A stretch of 21,705 nt of DNA from Ruminococcaceae bacterium UBA7135. GTDB lineage: Bacteria > Bacillota > Clostridia > Oscillospirales > Ruminococcaceae. The stretch is from the NCBI GenBank assembly GCA_002492075.1, contig DKXD01000038.1, positions 1 to 21,705 of the forward strand. The letters are read 5' to 3'. The translations under genes were made by a program, and so were the position numbers. The number at the start of each line of letters is the position of its first letter. The first letter of the stretch is position 1. The notes under the pieces are model-generated. The model made no database searches, had not been told where the DNA came from, and saw only the letters and a program-made list of their open reading frames with translations. Below, one piece after another: positions 15,040-21,705 of the stretch.

Positions 15040-16560
15040 ATGGACATAAAACAAGCAAAAGAAAATATAAAAAACGCCGTCGCCGCATATCTCACAAAAG
15101 ATAAGTTCGGTAATTTCGTTATACCGACAGAGCGCCAGCGCCCCCTGTTTCTGATAGGTGCGCCCGGCATAGGCAAGACAGCGATAATGGAACAGGTCGC
15201 CGAGGAGCTTAAAATAGGACTTGTCAGCTACTCGATGACGCACCACACGCGTCAGTCCGCGCTGGGGCTGCCGTTCATTATAAAAAAGAACTACGGCGGC
15301 GAAGAGTACAGCGTTTCCGAATACACAATGAGCGAGATAATCGCATCCGTTTACGATACGATAGAAGCGACCGGGCTTTCCGAAGGGATACTGTTCCTTG
15401 ATGAGATAAACTGCGTTTCCGAAACGCTTGCGCCCGCGATGCTTCAATTCCTGCAATACAAGATCTTCGGAAGACACAAAGTTCCGAACGGCTGGATAGT
15501 CGTCACCGCGGGAAACCCTCCCGAATACAACAACTCTGTGCGGGAATTTGACATAGTTACATGGGACAGACTTAAACGCATAGACGTTGAGGCGAACTAC
15601 GACGCGTGGAAGGAATACGCCCTCTCTAAAGGCACGCACCCCGCCATACTGACTTATCTCGACATCAAAAAAGATGATTTCTACAAGATCGAATCCACAG
15701 TCGACGGCAAAAGCTTCGTTACCGCCCGCGGCTGGAGCGATCTCTCCGATATGATAAAAATATACGAGCAAAAGAAACTGCCTGTAAACGAGGGTCTGAT
15801 AGCTCAATACATACAAAACAAGAGCGTTGCCAAAAGCTTTGCGGCATACTACGACCTATTCAAAAAATACCGCTCGGACTATCAGGTAGACAAGATACTT
15901 CAAGGCAAGGCGGACGCGGAGATCGTTGACCGCGCAAAAGCAGCAAGATTCGACGAACGGCTTTCGCTGCTGGGACTTGTCGTAGACGCGCTTATTGAAA
16001 ACATACGCGCCGAGGAGCTTTACGAAGGCGAGCTTGAAGAACTTATGAAATGCCTGAAGATCGTCAAGTTTGACTTCACTGTCGATAAGAGCTTCGACGA
16101 TTCCATGGCGCGGCAGGTCTCCGAAAAACAGAAGGAGCTTGCGATAGGACGAAAAGCATCCAATATTTCCCGCGACAGAATATACGTTCTTAACGCCGCG
16201 TCTGCGGCTCTTGAAGAAGAGCGCGGCTTGCTGCTTGAAAAATCGCCCGCCGACGCTTCGGCAGCGTTCAAGCTGCTTAAAACGGATTTCGACAAGCGTA
16301 AAAAGGGTCTTGCAAAGCTGGTGACCGCCGCGAGCAACTCGCTCTCCAACGCGTTTCAATTTTTTGAGGCGGCTTTTGAAAAAGGCAGCCAGGAGCTGCT
16401 GATACTTGTCACCGAGCTTACCGTCAGCGGCTATGCCGCGCGGTTCATCGGGCGCTACGGCTGCAAGGAATATTTCGACAACAACAAGGATATGATGTTC
16501 TTCGAACGCCAAAAGGAGATAAAAAAAGAGATAGAAACTCTGGAGCTTGACGACGATTAA
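15040..16560 (+). CDS. MoxR-like AAA+ ATPase
   Basis: A 506-aa protein. The AAA+ core has Walker A GAPGIGKT (40-47), Walker B ILFLDEIN (117-124), sensor 1 in VVTAGNPPEYNN (Asn 159) and Arg residues in WDRLKR (175-180) that could serve as arginine finger. MoxR-family ATPases usually act as chaperones with a von Willebrand A domain partner to insert metals or assemble complexes. The second half (about 240-506) is helical and charged, with a probable coiled coil near 390-440; I do not recognise it as a named domain. The start ATG has GGAG about 7 bases upstream and follows the promoter. No VWA gene is next to it, so the partner must be elsewhere or absent. Confidence 0.85.
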   Translation: MDIKQAKENIKNAVAAYLTKDKFGNFVIPTERQRPLFLIGAPGIGKTAIMEQVAEELKIGLVSYSMTHHTRQSALGLPFIIKKNYGGEEYSVSEYTMSEIIASVYDTIEATGLSEGILFLDEINCVSETLAPAMLQFLQYKIFGRHKVPNGWIVVTAGNPPEYNNSVREFDIVTWDRLKRIDVEANYDAWKEYALSKGTHPAILTYLDIKKDDFYKIESTVDGKSFVTARGWSDLSDMIKIYEQKKLPVNEGLIAQYIQNKSVAKSFAAYYDLFKKYRSDYQVDKILQGKADAEIVDRAKAARFDERLSLLGLVVDALIENIRAEELYEGELEELMKCLKIVKFDFTVDKSFDDSMARQVSEKQKELAIGRKASNISRDRIYVLNAASAALEEERGLLLEKSPADASAAFKLLKTDFDKRKKGLAKLVTAASNSLSNAFQFFEAAFEKGSQELLILVTELTVSGYAARFIGRYGCKEYFDNNKDMMFFERQKEIKKEIETLELDDD

Positions 16561-16575
16561 CGCCGCTTCGGTTTA

Positions 16576-16594
16576 GCGGAAAATTTCCGCCTTT
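16576..16594 (+). terminator. possible terminator after the AAA+ gene
   Basis: GCGGAAA (16576-16582) and TTTCCGC (16584-16590) are exact complements followed by CTTTT. The one-base gap means the real loop must be larger, so the stem is weaker than it looks. Confidence 0.45.
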
Positions 16595-16678
16595 TGCAGA
16601 AAACCCCTTCCCTTAATTTGCCCTTTGCGTCCCATCGGGGCGTAACATAAAAATCAATTTTTGAAAGGAAGTACCGTT

Positions 16679-17230
16679 ATGAGAAAAAATCTTGGAGCAA
16701 AGCCCATGCTTATGCCGCAGCCCGTTCTGATCATCGCGACCTATGACGAGAACGGCAAGCCCAACGCCATGAACGCCGCCTGGGGCGGACAGTGCGGCGC
16801 GGACGAGATCATGATCGAGCTCAGCCCCCACAAGACAACCGAAAACATCAACAACACCAAAGCGTTCACGGTATCGATAGCAAACTCCGCGAAAGCGGTC
16901 GCGTGTGATTATGTGGGTGTGGTATCGGCGAAGGACACTCCCGACAAGATGGAAAAGGCAGGCTTTACCGTAACCAAGAGCGAGTTTGTAAACGCGCCCG
17001 TTATCAACGAACTGCCGATGTGCCTTGAATGTGAGCTTAAAGAGGTTCTCGCAAACGGAATGTATATTGGCAAGATAAAGAACGTATCGATCGACGAATC
17101 AGCGTTCACAGACGGCGCACCCGATATCGCGAAGATAGACCCCCTCGTTATAGATCCGATAGGTCACGGATATTACAAGCTAGGCGATAAAGTTGCCGAC
17201 GCTTTCAAATCGGGCTTCGCACTGAAGTAA
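16679..17230 (+). CDS. flavin reductase-like FMN-binding protein
   Basis: A 183-aa single-domain protein of the flavin reductase/FMN-binding split-barrel family. Recognisable parts are PMLMPQPVLIIATYDENGKP, NAMNAAWGGQCG, the phosphate-contact region LSPHKTTENINNTKAFTVS, and the ending DPIGHGYYKLGDKVADAF. Such proteins bind FMN and reduce flavin or other acceptors with NAD(P)H; in anaerobes several act in electron transfer or oxygen defence. The frame is open from a TTG at 16661, but AAAGGAAG at 16663-16670 is the ribosome site for the ATG at 16679. It lies about 120 bases after the AAA+ gene and before a strong terminator. The physiological acceptor is unknown. Confidence 0.9.
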   Translation: MRKNLGAKPMLMPQPVLIIATYDENGKPNAMNAAWGGQCGADEIMIELSPHKTTENINNTKAFTVSIANSAKAVACDYVGVVSAKDTPDKMEKAGFTVTKSEFVNAPVINELPMCLECELKEVLANGMYIGKIKNVSIDESAFTDGAPDIAKIDPLVIDPIGHGYYKLGDKVADAFKSGFALK

Positions 17231-17252
17231 AAGGTTTTTCTTAACAAAAAAT

Positions 17253-17280
17253 GCTCTCGCCTGCGGTCGCAAGCGAGAGC
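17253..17280. terminator. bidirectional terminator between convergent genes
   Basis: GCTCTCGC (17253-17260) and GCGAGAGC (17273-17280) pair, and the inside pairs further as TGCG/CGCA after one mismatch. T-runs follow on both strands (GTTTTT on plus, ATTTTTT on minus), so it can serve the flavin reductase gene and the membrane protein gene. Confidence 0.85.
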
Positions 17281-17339
17281 GTCTTGTTTTTCATTAAACT
17301 CTTGATCCATCGACAGTTTAGGTATATGCTTCGCGCGCG

Positions 17340-18089
17340 TTATTTTTTTCTTTTAATGCACATAACGTTTCCCGCAAACCAAAGTGCGGTCATCACGCAA
17401 AGGAAGATCAAAACAAAATAGTTTATTTCCTCGTCCCAGCGCAAAAAGATCACGGTGAAGTCTCCGAAAAGAGCGATAAGGAAAGGCATCAGCGAAAAAT
17501 TACTCTCGCCGTTTCCACTGTAGAACCGCGTAAGCATTATCGTAAACATCGCCACCATTCCGGCGGACACCACGCACTCTATCGGGATAAAGAGATAATC
17601 AAGCGCTATGTTGGTGTGATACACCACGGGAATCGCCATGGAATACGCCACGATATACGCAAACGAGAGCCACTTGCGGTCGGCGTTCTTCGATTTCTTC
17701 ACATTTTCGGCGGTGTGTATCGCCATAGAGATCAGTATCATTCCATAGGAGATGAACTGCATAGGCGGTATGGAGCCGTCGGTATGCACCATTCCTCCAA
17801 GCAGCAGAATACCCGCCGCAATAGACAGTTCCGAAAAGATATTGCCGTTTTTTTCGCGGTGCTTAACCACATCGGTACAGCGCAGAACCGCAAAAAGGTA
17901 TGAGCCGAATATTGCGAAAATGGTAAGCATTATCATATAATAGTCCAGCAGCTCAAAACCCTTTAATCCGTCTGCGCAGCACTTCACAAGACTGATGACG
18001 CGCTCGACTGTGAGTATCACAAAATACAAGCCCAGAAAAATAAATTTCCACGCGTTATACGCGAATTTTTTCGTTTGTTCCTTTGGCAT
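17340..18089 (-). CDS. unknown polytopic membrane protein
   Basis: A 249-aa protein that I cannot place in a family. It has a short basic N-terminus (PKEQTKKFAYNAWK), then about eight hydrophobic segments along the whole length, and a basic end (CIKRKK). The segments contain few charged residues apart from Glu in LTVERV and in PIECVV. The frame is open to a GTG at 18098, but AGGTGA at 18100-18095 is the ribosome site for the ATG at 18089. The WalJ-like gene lies about 100 bases upstream on the same strand without a clear terminator between, so co-transcription is possible. A transporter or sensor role would be a guess. Confidence 0.75.
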   Translation of the reverse strand: MPKEQTKKFAYNAWKFIFLGLYFVILTVERVISLVKCCADGLKGFELLDYYMIMLTIFAIFGSYLFAVLRCTDVVKHREKNGNIFSELSIAAGILLLGGMVHTDGSIPPMQFISYGMILISMAIHTAENVKKSKNADRKWLSFAYIVAYSMAIPVVYHTNIALDYLFIPIECVVSAGMVAMFTIMLTRFYSGNGESNFSLMPFLIALFGDFTVIFLRWDEEINYFVLIFLCVMTALWFAGNVMCIKRKK

Positions 18090-18195
18090 AATTATCACCT
18101 CAAAGATCTGTTATTATTTTTATCGTTCCCGCTTTCCGAAAGACGGAAGCCGCGATCCTAATGCGCCGCATATTACAGCGCGGACCTTTGTTTTT

Positions 18196-18984
18196 CTAAA
18201 CGGCTATGTATTCTCCGCTTGTCATAACGGGCGCGGTTGTAAGCGTGAAGTCGCGTTCCTCAAGCAGCCCGCGCTGCTCCAGAAAACGCTTGGTGCAGTT
18301 CTTGGCGGTTATTGGCGTATTGTTGTTCTCCGATAAGTGTCCCAAAATCAAATTGCGTGTGCCGCCGCGCACCAGCGTTTCGCAAAACGCCGCGCAAGCC
18401 TCGTTGGAGAGATGTCCGTGCTCGCTCATTATACGACGCTTCAGCTCGGCGGGGTAGTTGGGATTTTTTCTGAGCATCGTTTCATCGTAGTTGCTTTCGA
18501 TAAGCACGGTTTTGCAGCCTTTCAGCCCCGCTTTCGCTTCCTCGGTGACGATACCCGTATCAGTGCAGACCCCGAACAACTCGCCGTTAAAGGATACCCG
18601 ATAACCCATACTGTCAACCGAATCGTGCGAGGTTTTGAAGCAGCTTACCTCAAAGGACGCGCTTTTGTAGCCCTCACTCGCGTCAAACAACTCGGCGGTA
18701 TCGGATATTTTACGTTCGTCCTTAAGCGCCTGCGTGCAAAGCTTCGGCGCGAATATCGGTATCCTCGTATGCTTTATTATCTGCTCCAAGGCCTTAACGT
18801 GATCGGTGTGCTCATGCGTGATAAAGATCGCTTCAATATTTTCAAGCCCCGTGTCGATAAGGTCGAGCGCGTTTTTCAGCGCTCTGAACGAGCAGCCCGC
18901 GTCCACCAGCACGCCGTGCCCGCTTGTGCCGATAAACACCGAATTTCCCGAGCTTGAAGAGCAGATCGGATATATTCTCGCCAT
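18196..18984 (-). CDS. walJ: metallo-beta-lactamase fold hydrolase, WalJ/YycJ-like
   Basis: A 262-aa MBL-fold protein. The metal-binding motif HEHTDH is at 57-62, further ligand regions are SHDSVDSMGY, CTDTG and ESNYD, and SEHGHLSN plus LGHLSENNN complete the pattern typical of YycJ/WalJ. The N-terminus ARIYPICSSSSGNS is also characteristic. In B. subtilis and streptococci the gene lies downstream of the WalRK cell-wall two-component system, and the protein is linked to cell-wall homeostasis and DNA processing; its exact substrate is not settled. Here walRK is not adjacent and murA is the upstream neighbour. AGGAAGG precedes the ATG. The gene symbol rests on similarity only. Confidence 0.88.
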   Translation of the reverse strand: MARIYPICSSSSGNSVFIGTSGHGVLVDAGCSFRALKNALDLIDTGLENIEAIFITHEHTDHVKALEQIIKHTRIPIFAPKLCTQALKDERKISDTAELFDASEGYKSASFEVSCFKTSHDSVDSMGYRVSFNGELFGVCTDTGIVTEEAKAGLKGCKTVLIESNYDETMLRKNPNYPAELKRRIMSEHGHLSNEACAAFCETLVRGGTRNLILGHLSENNNTPITAKNCTKRFLEQRGLLEERDFTLTTAPVMTSGEYIAV

Positions 18985-19022
18985 ATTTCCCTTCCTCTTT
19001 TAAAATTTAAAACGCGCTGAAC

Positions 19023-19066
19023 AAATCACGTTTTTTTCCAAGTGTGATTTTATCCGCCTGCGGCGG
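19023..19066. repeat. inverted repeats upstream of the WalJ-like gene
   Basis: AAATCAC (19023-19029) and GTGATTT (19044-19050) are complements around 14 bases. Directly after them CCGCC-TGC-GGCGG (19054-19066) repeats the core of the intergenic hairpin family. Both lie between the murA terminator and the start of the next gene, so one may be a control site. Confidence 0.4.
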
Positions 19067-19123
19067 GAAGAAAGCCGTTAAATCAGCACTTCCTTAAAAT
19101 GCCGGATTGCCGCCGTTAATAAT

Positions 19124-19146
19124 CTCCCCCATATAAAACGGGGGAG
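19124..19146 (-). terminator. terminator-like hairpin after murA
   Basis: CTCCCCC (19124-19130) pairs with GGGGGAG (19140-19146) around nine bases, followed on the minus strand by ATTATTAA. It is about 30 bases beyond the murA stop. The T content is poor, so termination may be partial. Confidence 0.55.
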
Positions 19147-19174
19147 AGCGTTTATTCATATTTAAATGCTTTCG

Positions 19175-20470
19175 TCAAACGACTTTCTTCATCGCCGTAT
19201 CGCTGATAGGATCCGGCTCGTCAACCTTAACGATGTTCGCGCCGAGATTGCGCAGCTTTATCTCCATATTCTCATAGCCGCGCTCTACATGGAAGATGTC
19301 ATATATCTCCGAGGTACCCTCCGCACCAAGTGCTGCGACTATCAGCGCAGCGCCCGCCCTAAGGTCGGTCGAACGCACAGGCGCTCCTTTAAGGCGCTCC
19401 ACGCCTTCGATAACGGCAACTCTGCCCTCAACGGATATATTCGCGCCCATACGGCGAAGCTCGTCAACATAGCGGAAACGATTATCAAAAATGCTTTCCG
19501 TGACCATAGACGCGCCCTTTGCGCAGGTAAGCACAGCACTCATCTGGGGCTGCATATCGGTCGGGAAACCGGGGTGCGGGTGAGTTTTTATTGATGTGCC
19601 CACATAATTCTCTCCGCCTATAACTCTTATAGAATCATCAAACTGCTCTATCTGCACGCCTATTTTAAGGAACTTATTTGTGATAGGCTCAAGGTGCTTG
19701 GGGATAACATTCTTGATAAGAACATTCCCGCGCGTCGCGGCAGTCGCCGCCATAAACGTGCCCGCTTCTATCTGGTCGGGAATGACGGAATACGTCGTTC
19801 CGTGAAGTTCCTTTACGCCGCGTATCTTGATAACGTCCGTGCCTGCGCCGATTATATCCGCGCCCATAGAGTTCAGGCAGTTGGCGAGATCGACAACGTG
19901 AGGCTCTTTCGCGGCGTTTTCGATGATCGTAAGACCCTCCGCCTTTACCGAAGCCATAATACCGTTTATGGTCGCTCCCACGGAGTTTTTATCGAAGAAT
20001 ATCTGATTGCCCACCAGTTTATCGGCGTGAAGATTTATCATACCGCCATCTATCTCGCTCTCCGCGCCGAGAGCCGCAAAGCATTTCAGGTGCTGATCTA
20101 TCGGACGGTCGCCGAGATTGCAGCCACCGGGCATCGAAACTTTAGCAGAGTGAAATCTTCCGAGCAGAGTTCCCAGAAAATAAGTGGTGGCTCTCATCAG
20201 CTTTGCCTTTTCATATGGGATAGGCATATTGCGCAGCGGTCTGGGGTCGATCTCGACGGTGGTTTTATTCAGCATACGGATATTTGCGCCCATTTCCTGC
20301 ATTATCTGAAGGGTAATGGTAACGTCGCTGATATTGGGTATATTCTCTATAATACAGGGCTCATCTGCAAGAATGGTTGAGGGCAAAATTGCAACAACGG
20401 CATTTTTAGCGCCGCTGATAGTCACTTCCCCCGAAAGCTTCTCGCCGCCCTTGATAACATATTTTTCCAA
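19175..20470 (-). CDS. murA: UDP-N-acetylglucosamine 1-carboxyvinyltransferase
   Basis: A 431-aa enzyme of the EPSP synthase fold that transfers enolpyruvate from PEP to UDP-GlcNAc, the first committed step of peptidoglycan synthesis in the cytoplasm. The key residues are present: Lys 22 and Asn 23 (SGAKNA), the loop Cys 117 in PGGCNLGDRP (the fosfomycin target), Asp 305 in GFPTDMQPQ and Arg 397 in HVERGYE. The start is TTG at 20470-20468, because translation from there gives the canonical MEKYVIKGG N-terminus and no in-frame ATG is near; GGGGGAAG lies about 8 bases upstream. Firmicutes often have two copies (murA and murZ); which one this is cannot be told. Confidence 0.96.
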   Translation of the reverse strand: MEKYVIKGGEKLSGEVTISGAKNAVVAILPSTILADEPCIIENIPNISDVTITLQIMQEMGANIRMLNKTTVEIDPRPLRNMPIPYEKAKLMRATTYFLGTLLGRFHSAKVSMPGGCNLGDRPIDQHLKCFAALGAESEIDGGMINLHADKLVGNQIFFDKNSVGATINGIMASVKAEGLTIIENAAKEPHVVDLANCLNSMGADIIGAGTDVIKIRGVKELHGTTYSVIPDQIEAGTFMAATAATRGNVLIKNVIPKHLEPITNKFLKIGVQIEQFDDSIRVIGGENYVGTSIKTHPHPGFPTDMQPQMSAVLTCAKGASMVTESIFDNRFRYVDELRRMGANISVEGRVAVIEGVERLKGAPVRSTDLRAGAALIVAALGAEGTSEIYDIFHVERGYENMEIKLRNLGANIVKVDEPDPISDTAMKKVV

Positions 20471-20486
20471 AGTAGCACTTCCCCCT

Positions 20487-20503
20487 GTTCCCCTTGTGGG
20501 AAC
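20487..20503 (-). promoter_or_regulatory. hairpin beside the murA ribosome site
   Basis: GTTCCC (20487-20492) and GGGAAC (20498-20503) are complements. On the mRNA the TTCCC arm could instead pair with the AGGGGGAAG ribosome site (20486-20478), so two exclusive folds are possible. A regulatory role is inference. Confidence 0.3.
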
Positions 20504-20612
20504 GATTCGATTTTATGTTTTATATGTAAAAATTGTATTTATCTGTAACAATGTAACGTTTATAAAAGCATTAAAAGCTTGTGTGTTTGTACGAGCACAC
20601 TCGCACTTTTAC

Positions 20613-20621
20613 ATTATAACA
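20613..20621 (-). promoter_or_regulatory. extended -10 promoter of murA
   Basis: On the minus strand TG-T-TATAAT reads from 20621 to 20613, an extended -10 box. The -35 region is poor (TTTTAA). A start near 20606 gives a leader of about 135 bases. Confidence 0.55.
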
Positions 20622-20700
20622 TACTTTTTTTGATTTTAAAAGGGTTTATACCTTAAAATAAGTATTCTTTAGCTTTTTTTGTAATATTTCACCAAAACCC

Positions 20701-20731
20701 AATGCAAATTTTGTTGGTTTGTGCATTTTTT
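20701..20731 (+). terminator. hairpin followed by T-run, no gene assigned
   Basis: AATGCA (20701-20706) and TGCATT (20722-20727) pair around 15 bases, and TTTT follows on the plus strand. No plus-strand gene lies upstream, so it would end an unknown short transcript or be fortuitous in AT-rich DNA. Confidence 0.3.
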
Positions 20732-20890
20732 ATACAAAACAATTTATGACCTTTTAAAAAATAATGCAATTCGCAGATAATATTAGTATCTTATCTTGTT
20801 TTCTTCCCCTGCTCCGCGGAAAAAACTTGTATAATAAATATGTTTTTTTCGCCCGCAAAAATATTATTTCTCGCAAGCCCTAAATTAAAC

Positions 20891-20919
20891 TTGACAAATC
20901 GTTCAAAATGTGCTTTAAT
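20891..20919 (+). promoter_or_regulatory. sigma-A promoter of dapL
   Basis: TTGACA (20891-20896) and TTTAAT (20914-20919) are separated by 17 bases. The gene starts 46 bases downstream. Confidence 0.75.
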
Positions 20920-20965
20920 AATAGTGTATGATAAGTAAAAAACAACCTCAAAAGGAGAAATCAAA

Positions 20966-21705
20966 ATGGCAAAATTAAACGAAAACTTTTCAAAGCTTAA
21001 AAAGAATTATCTGTTTATCGAGATCGCAAAGCGCATAAAGGCGTATTCCGAAGCTCACCCGGAAGAAGCGAAAAAGCTTATCAGAATGGGCATAGGCGAC
21101 GTTACCAGACCGCTCGCGCCCGTCGTTGTTGAAGCAATGCAAAAGGCTTGCGCCGAAATGGGCGTTAAGGAAACGTTCCGCGGCTATGAGGATTCGGGCG
21201 CGGGGTATGACTTCCTGCGCGAGGCCGTCTCAAACTACTACAAAAGCTTCGGCGCGGACGTTTCCGCTGACGAAATACGCATTTCGGACGGCGCGAAAAG
21301 CGACTGCGGCAACATCATTGACATTTTCGGCAGCGGCAACATCGTGCTTGTTACCGACCCCGCCTATCCCGTTTATGTGGACTCCAACATAATGAACGGC
21401 AACGAGGTCATCTACGCCGACTCTACCGAGGAAAACGGCTTCGCGGCAATGCCCGACAAAAACGTCAAGGCGGATCTCATTTATCTCTGCTCCCCGAACA
21501 ACCCCACAGGCTCGGTATACACAACCGCGCAGCTTAAGGAATGGGTGGACTATGCGCTTGCGAACAACGCCGTGATAATCTACGACGCGGCGTATGAGGC
21601 ATTCATCACCGAAAACGATGTTCCGCGCTCAATCTTCTGTATTGAGGGCGCGAAGAAATGCGCTATCGAGATATGCTCGCTTTCCAAAACGGCGGGCTTT
21701 ACGGG
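20966..21705 (+). CDS. dapL: LL-diaminopimelate aminotransferase, N-terminal part
   Basis: The frame opens at ATG 20966, after AAAGGAG about 9 bases upstream, and is cut by the window edge after 246 codons of an expected 390-400. It is a class I/II PLP-dependent aminotransferase. Family-specific stretches are IRMGIGDVTRPLAP, FRGYEDSGAGYDFLRE and DPAYPVYVDSN. The general motifs are CSPNNPTG, YDAAYEAF and SLSKTAGFTG, whose Lys 241 should hold PLP. DapL converts tetrahydrodipicolinate directly to LL-diaminopimelate with glutamate as amino donor, feeding lysine and meso-DAP peptidoglycan. This one-step route is common in Clostridia. Neighbouring murA, read divergently, is in the same wall pathway. 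Confidence 0.93.
   Translation, partial: MAKLNENFSKLKKNYLFIEIAKRIKAYSEAHPEEAKKLIRMGIGDVTRPLAPVVVEAMQKACAEMGVKETFRGYEDSGAGYDFLREAVSNYYKSFGADVSADEIRISDGAKSDCGNIIDIFGSGNIVLVTDPAYPVYVDSNIMNGNEVIYADSTEENGFAAMPDKNVKADLIYLCSPNNPTGSVYTTAQLKEWVDYALANNAVIIYDAAYEAFITENDVPRSIFCIEGAKKCAIEICSLSKTAGFT

Larger units (their letters stand above)
20471..20965. other. long AT-rich intergenic region between murA and dapL
   Basis: Divergent region of about 495 bases. It holds a probable murA promoter (20613-20621), a hairpin touching the murA ribosome site (20487-20503), a hairpin with T-run (20701-20731) and the dapL promoter (20891-20919). I see no convincing ORF. About 150 bases (20735-20885) remain unexplained and are very AT-rich. 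Confidence 0.6.

Overview
The window is ordinary chromosomal sequence from a low-to-mid GC Gram-positive bacterium, most likely an anaerobic gut-type Clostridia member (Oscillospirales/Ruminococcaceae-like). The pointers are the rpsF-ssb-rpsR operon, a DapL-type diaminopimelate aminotransferase, LafA/LafB-like glycolipid glycosyltransferases, a WalJ-type hydrolase, strong AGGAGG ribosome sites and near-perfect TTGACA-N17-TATAAT promoters. The taxon is inference. I see no rRNA, tRNA, transposase, phage gene or CRISPR array.

Layout. 1-230 (-): start of a HAD phosphatase gene. 470-676 (+): small XRE-type regulator. 800-4909 (+): one apparent operon with a consensus promoter and a perfect 10-bp inverted-repeat operator. 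It encodes an ABC ATPase, an ABC-2 permease and two GT4 glycosyltransferases resembling the LafB/CpoA and LafA/IagA pair that makes diglycosyl-diacylglycerol; the first is frameshifted here. 5008-6532 (+): MATE exporter overlapped by a 56-aa cysteine-rich DUF6472-like protein. 6738-10186 (+): MarR regulator and a 932-aa MacB-like ABC transporter with ATPase and permease in one chain. 10297-11609 (-): rpsF-ssb-rpsR with its own promoter and terminator. 11664-14833 (-): acyl-CoA synthetase followed by two unknown membrane proteins. 14962-17280 (+): orphan MoxR-like AAA+ ATPase and a flavin reductase. 17340-20621 (-): unknown polytopic membrane protein, WalJ-like hydrolase and murA. 20891-end (+): dapL, cut by the window edge.

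Several genes concern the cell envelope (glycolipid glycosyltransferases, murA, dapL, walJ-like, two ABC exporters, MATE). Many intergenic gaps carry GC-rich hairpins with related cores (CCCCGCC-TGC-GGCGGGG type). Some are plain terminators; others lie where no terminator is expected.

The observations most worth a second look are the operator at 834-856, the broken LafB-like gene, the DUF6472-like small protein, the dispersed hairpin family and the structured rpsF leader. I did not find a clear-cut new defence or mobile system.
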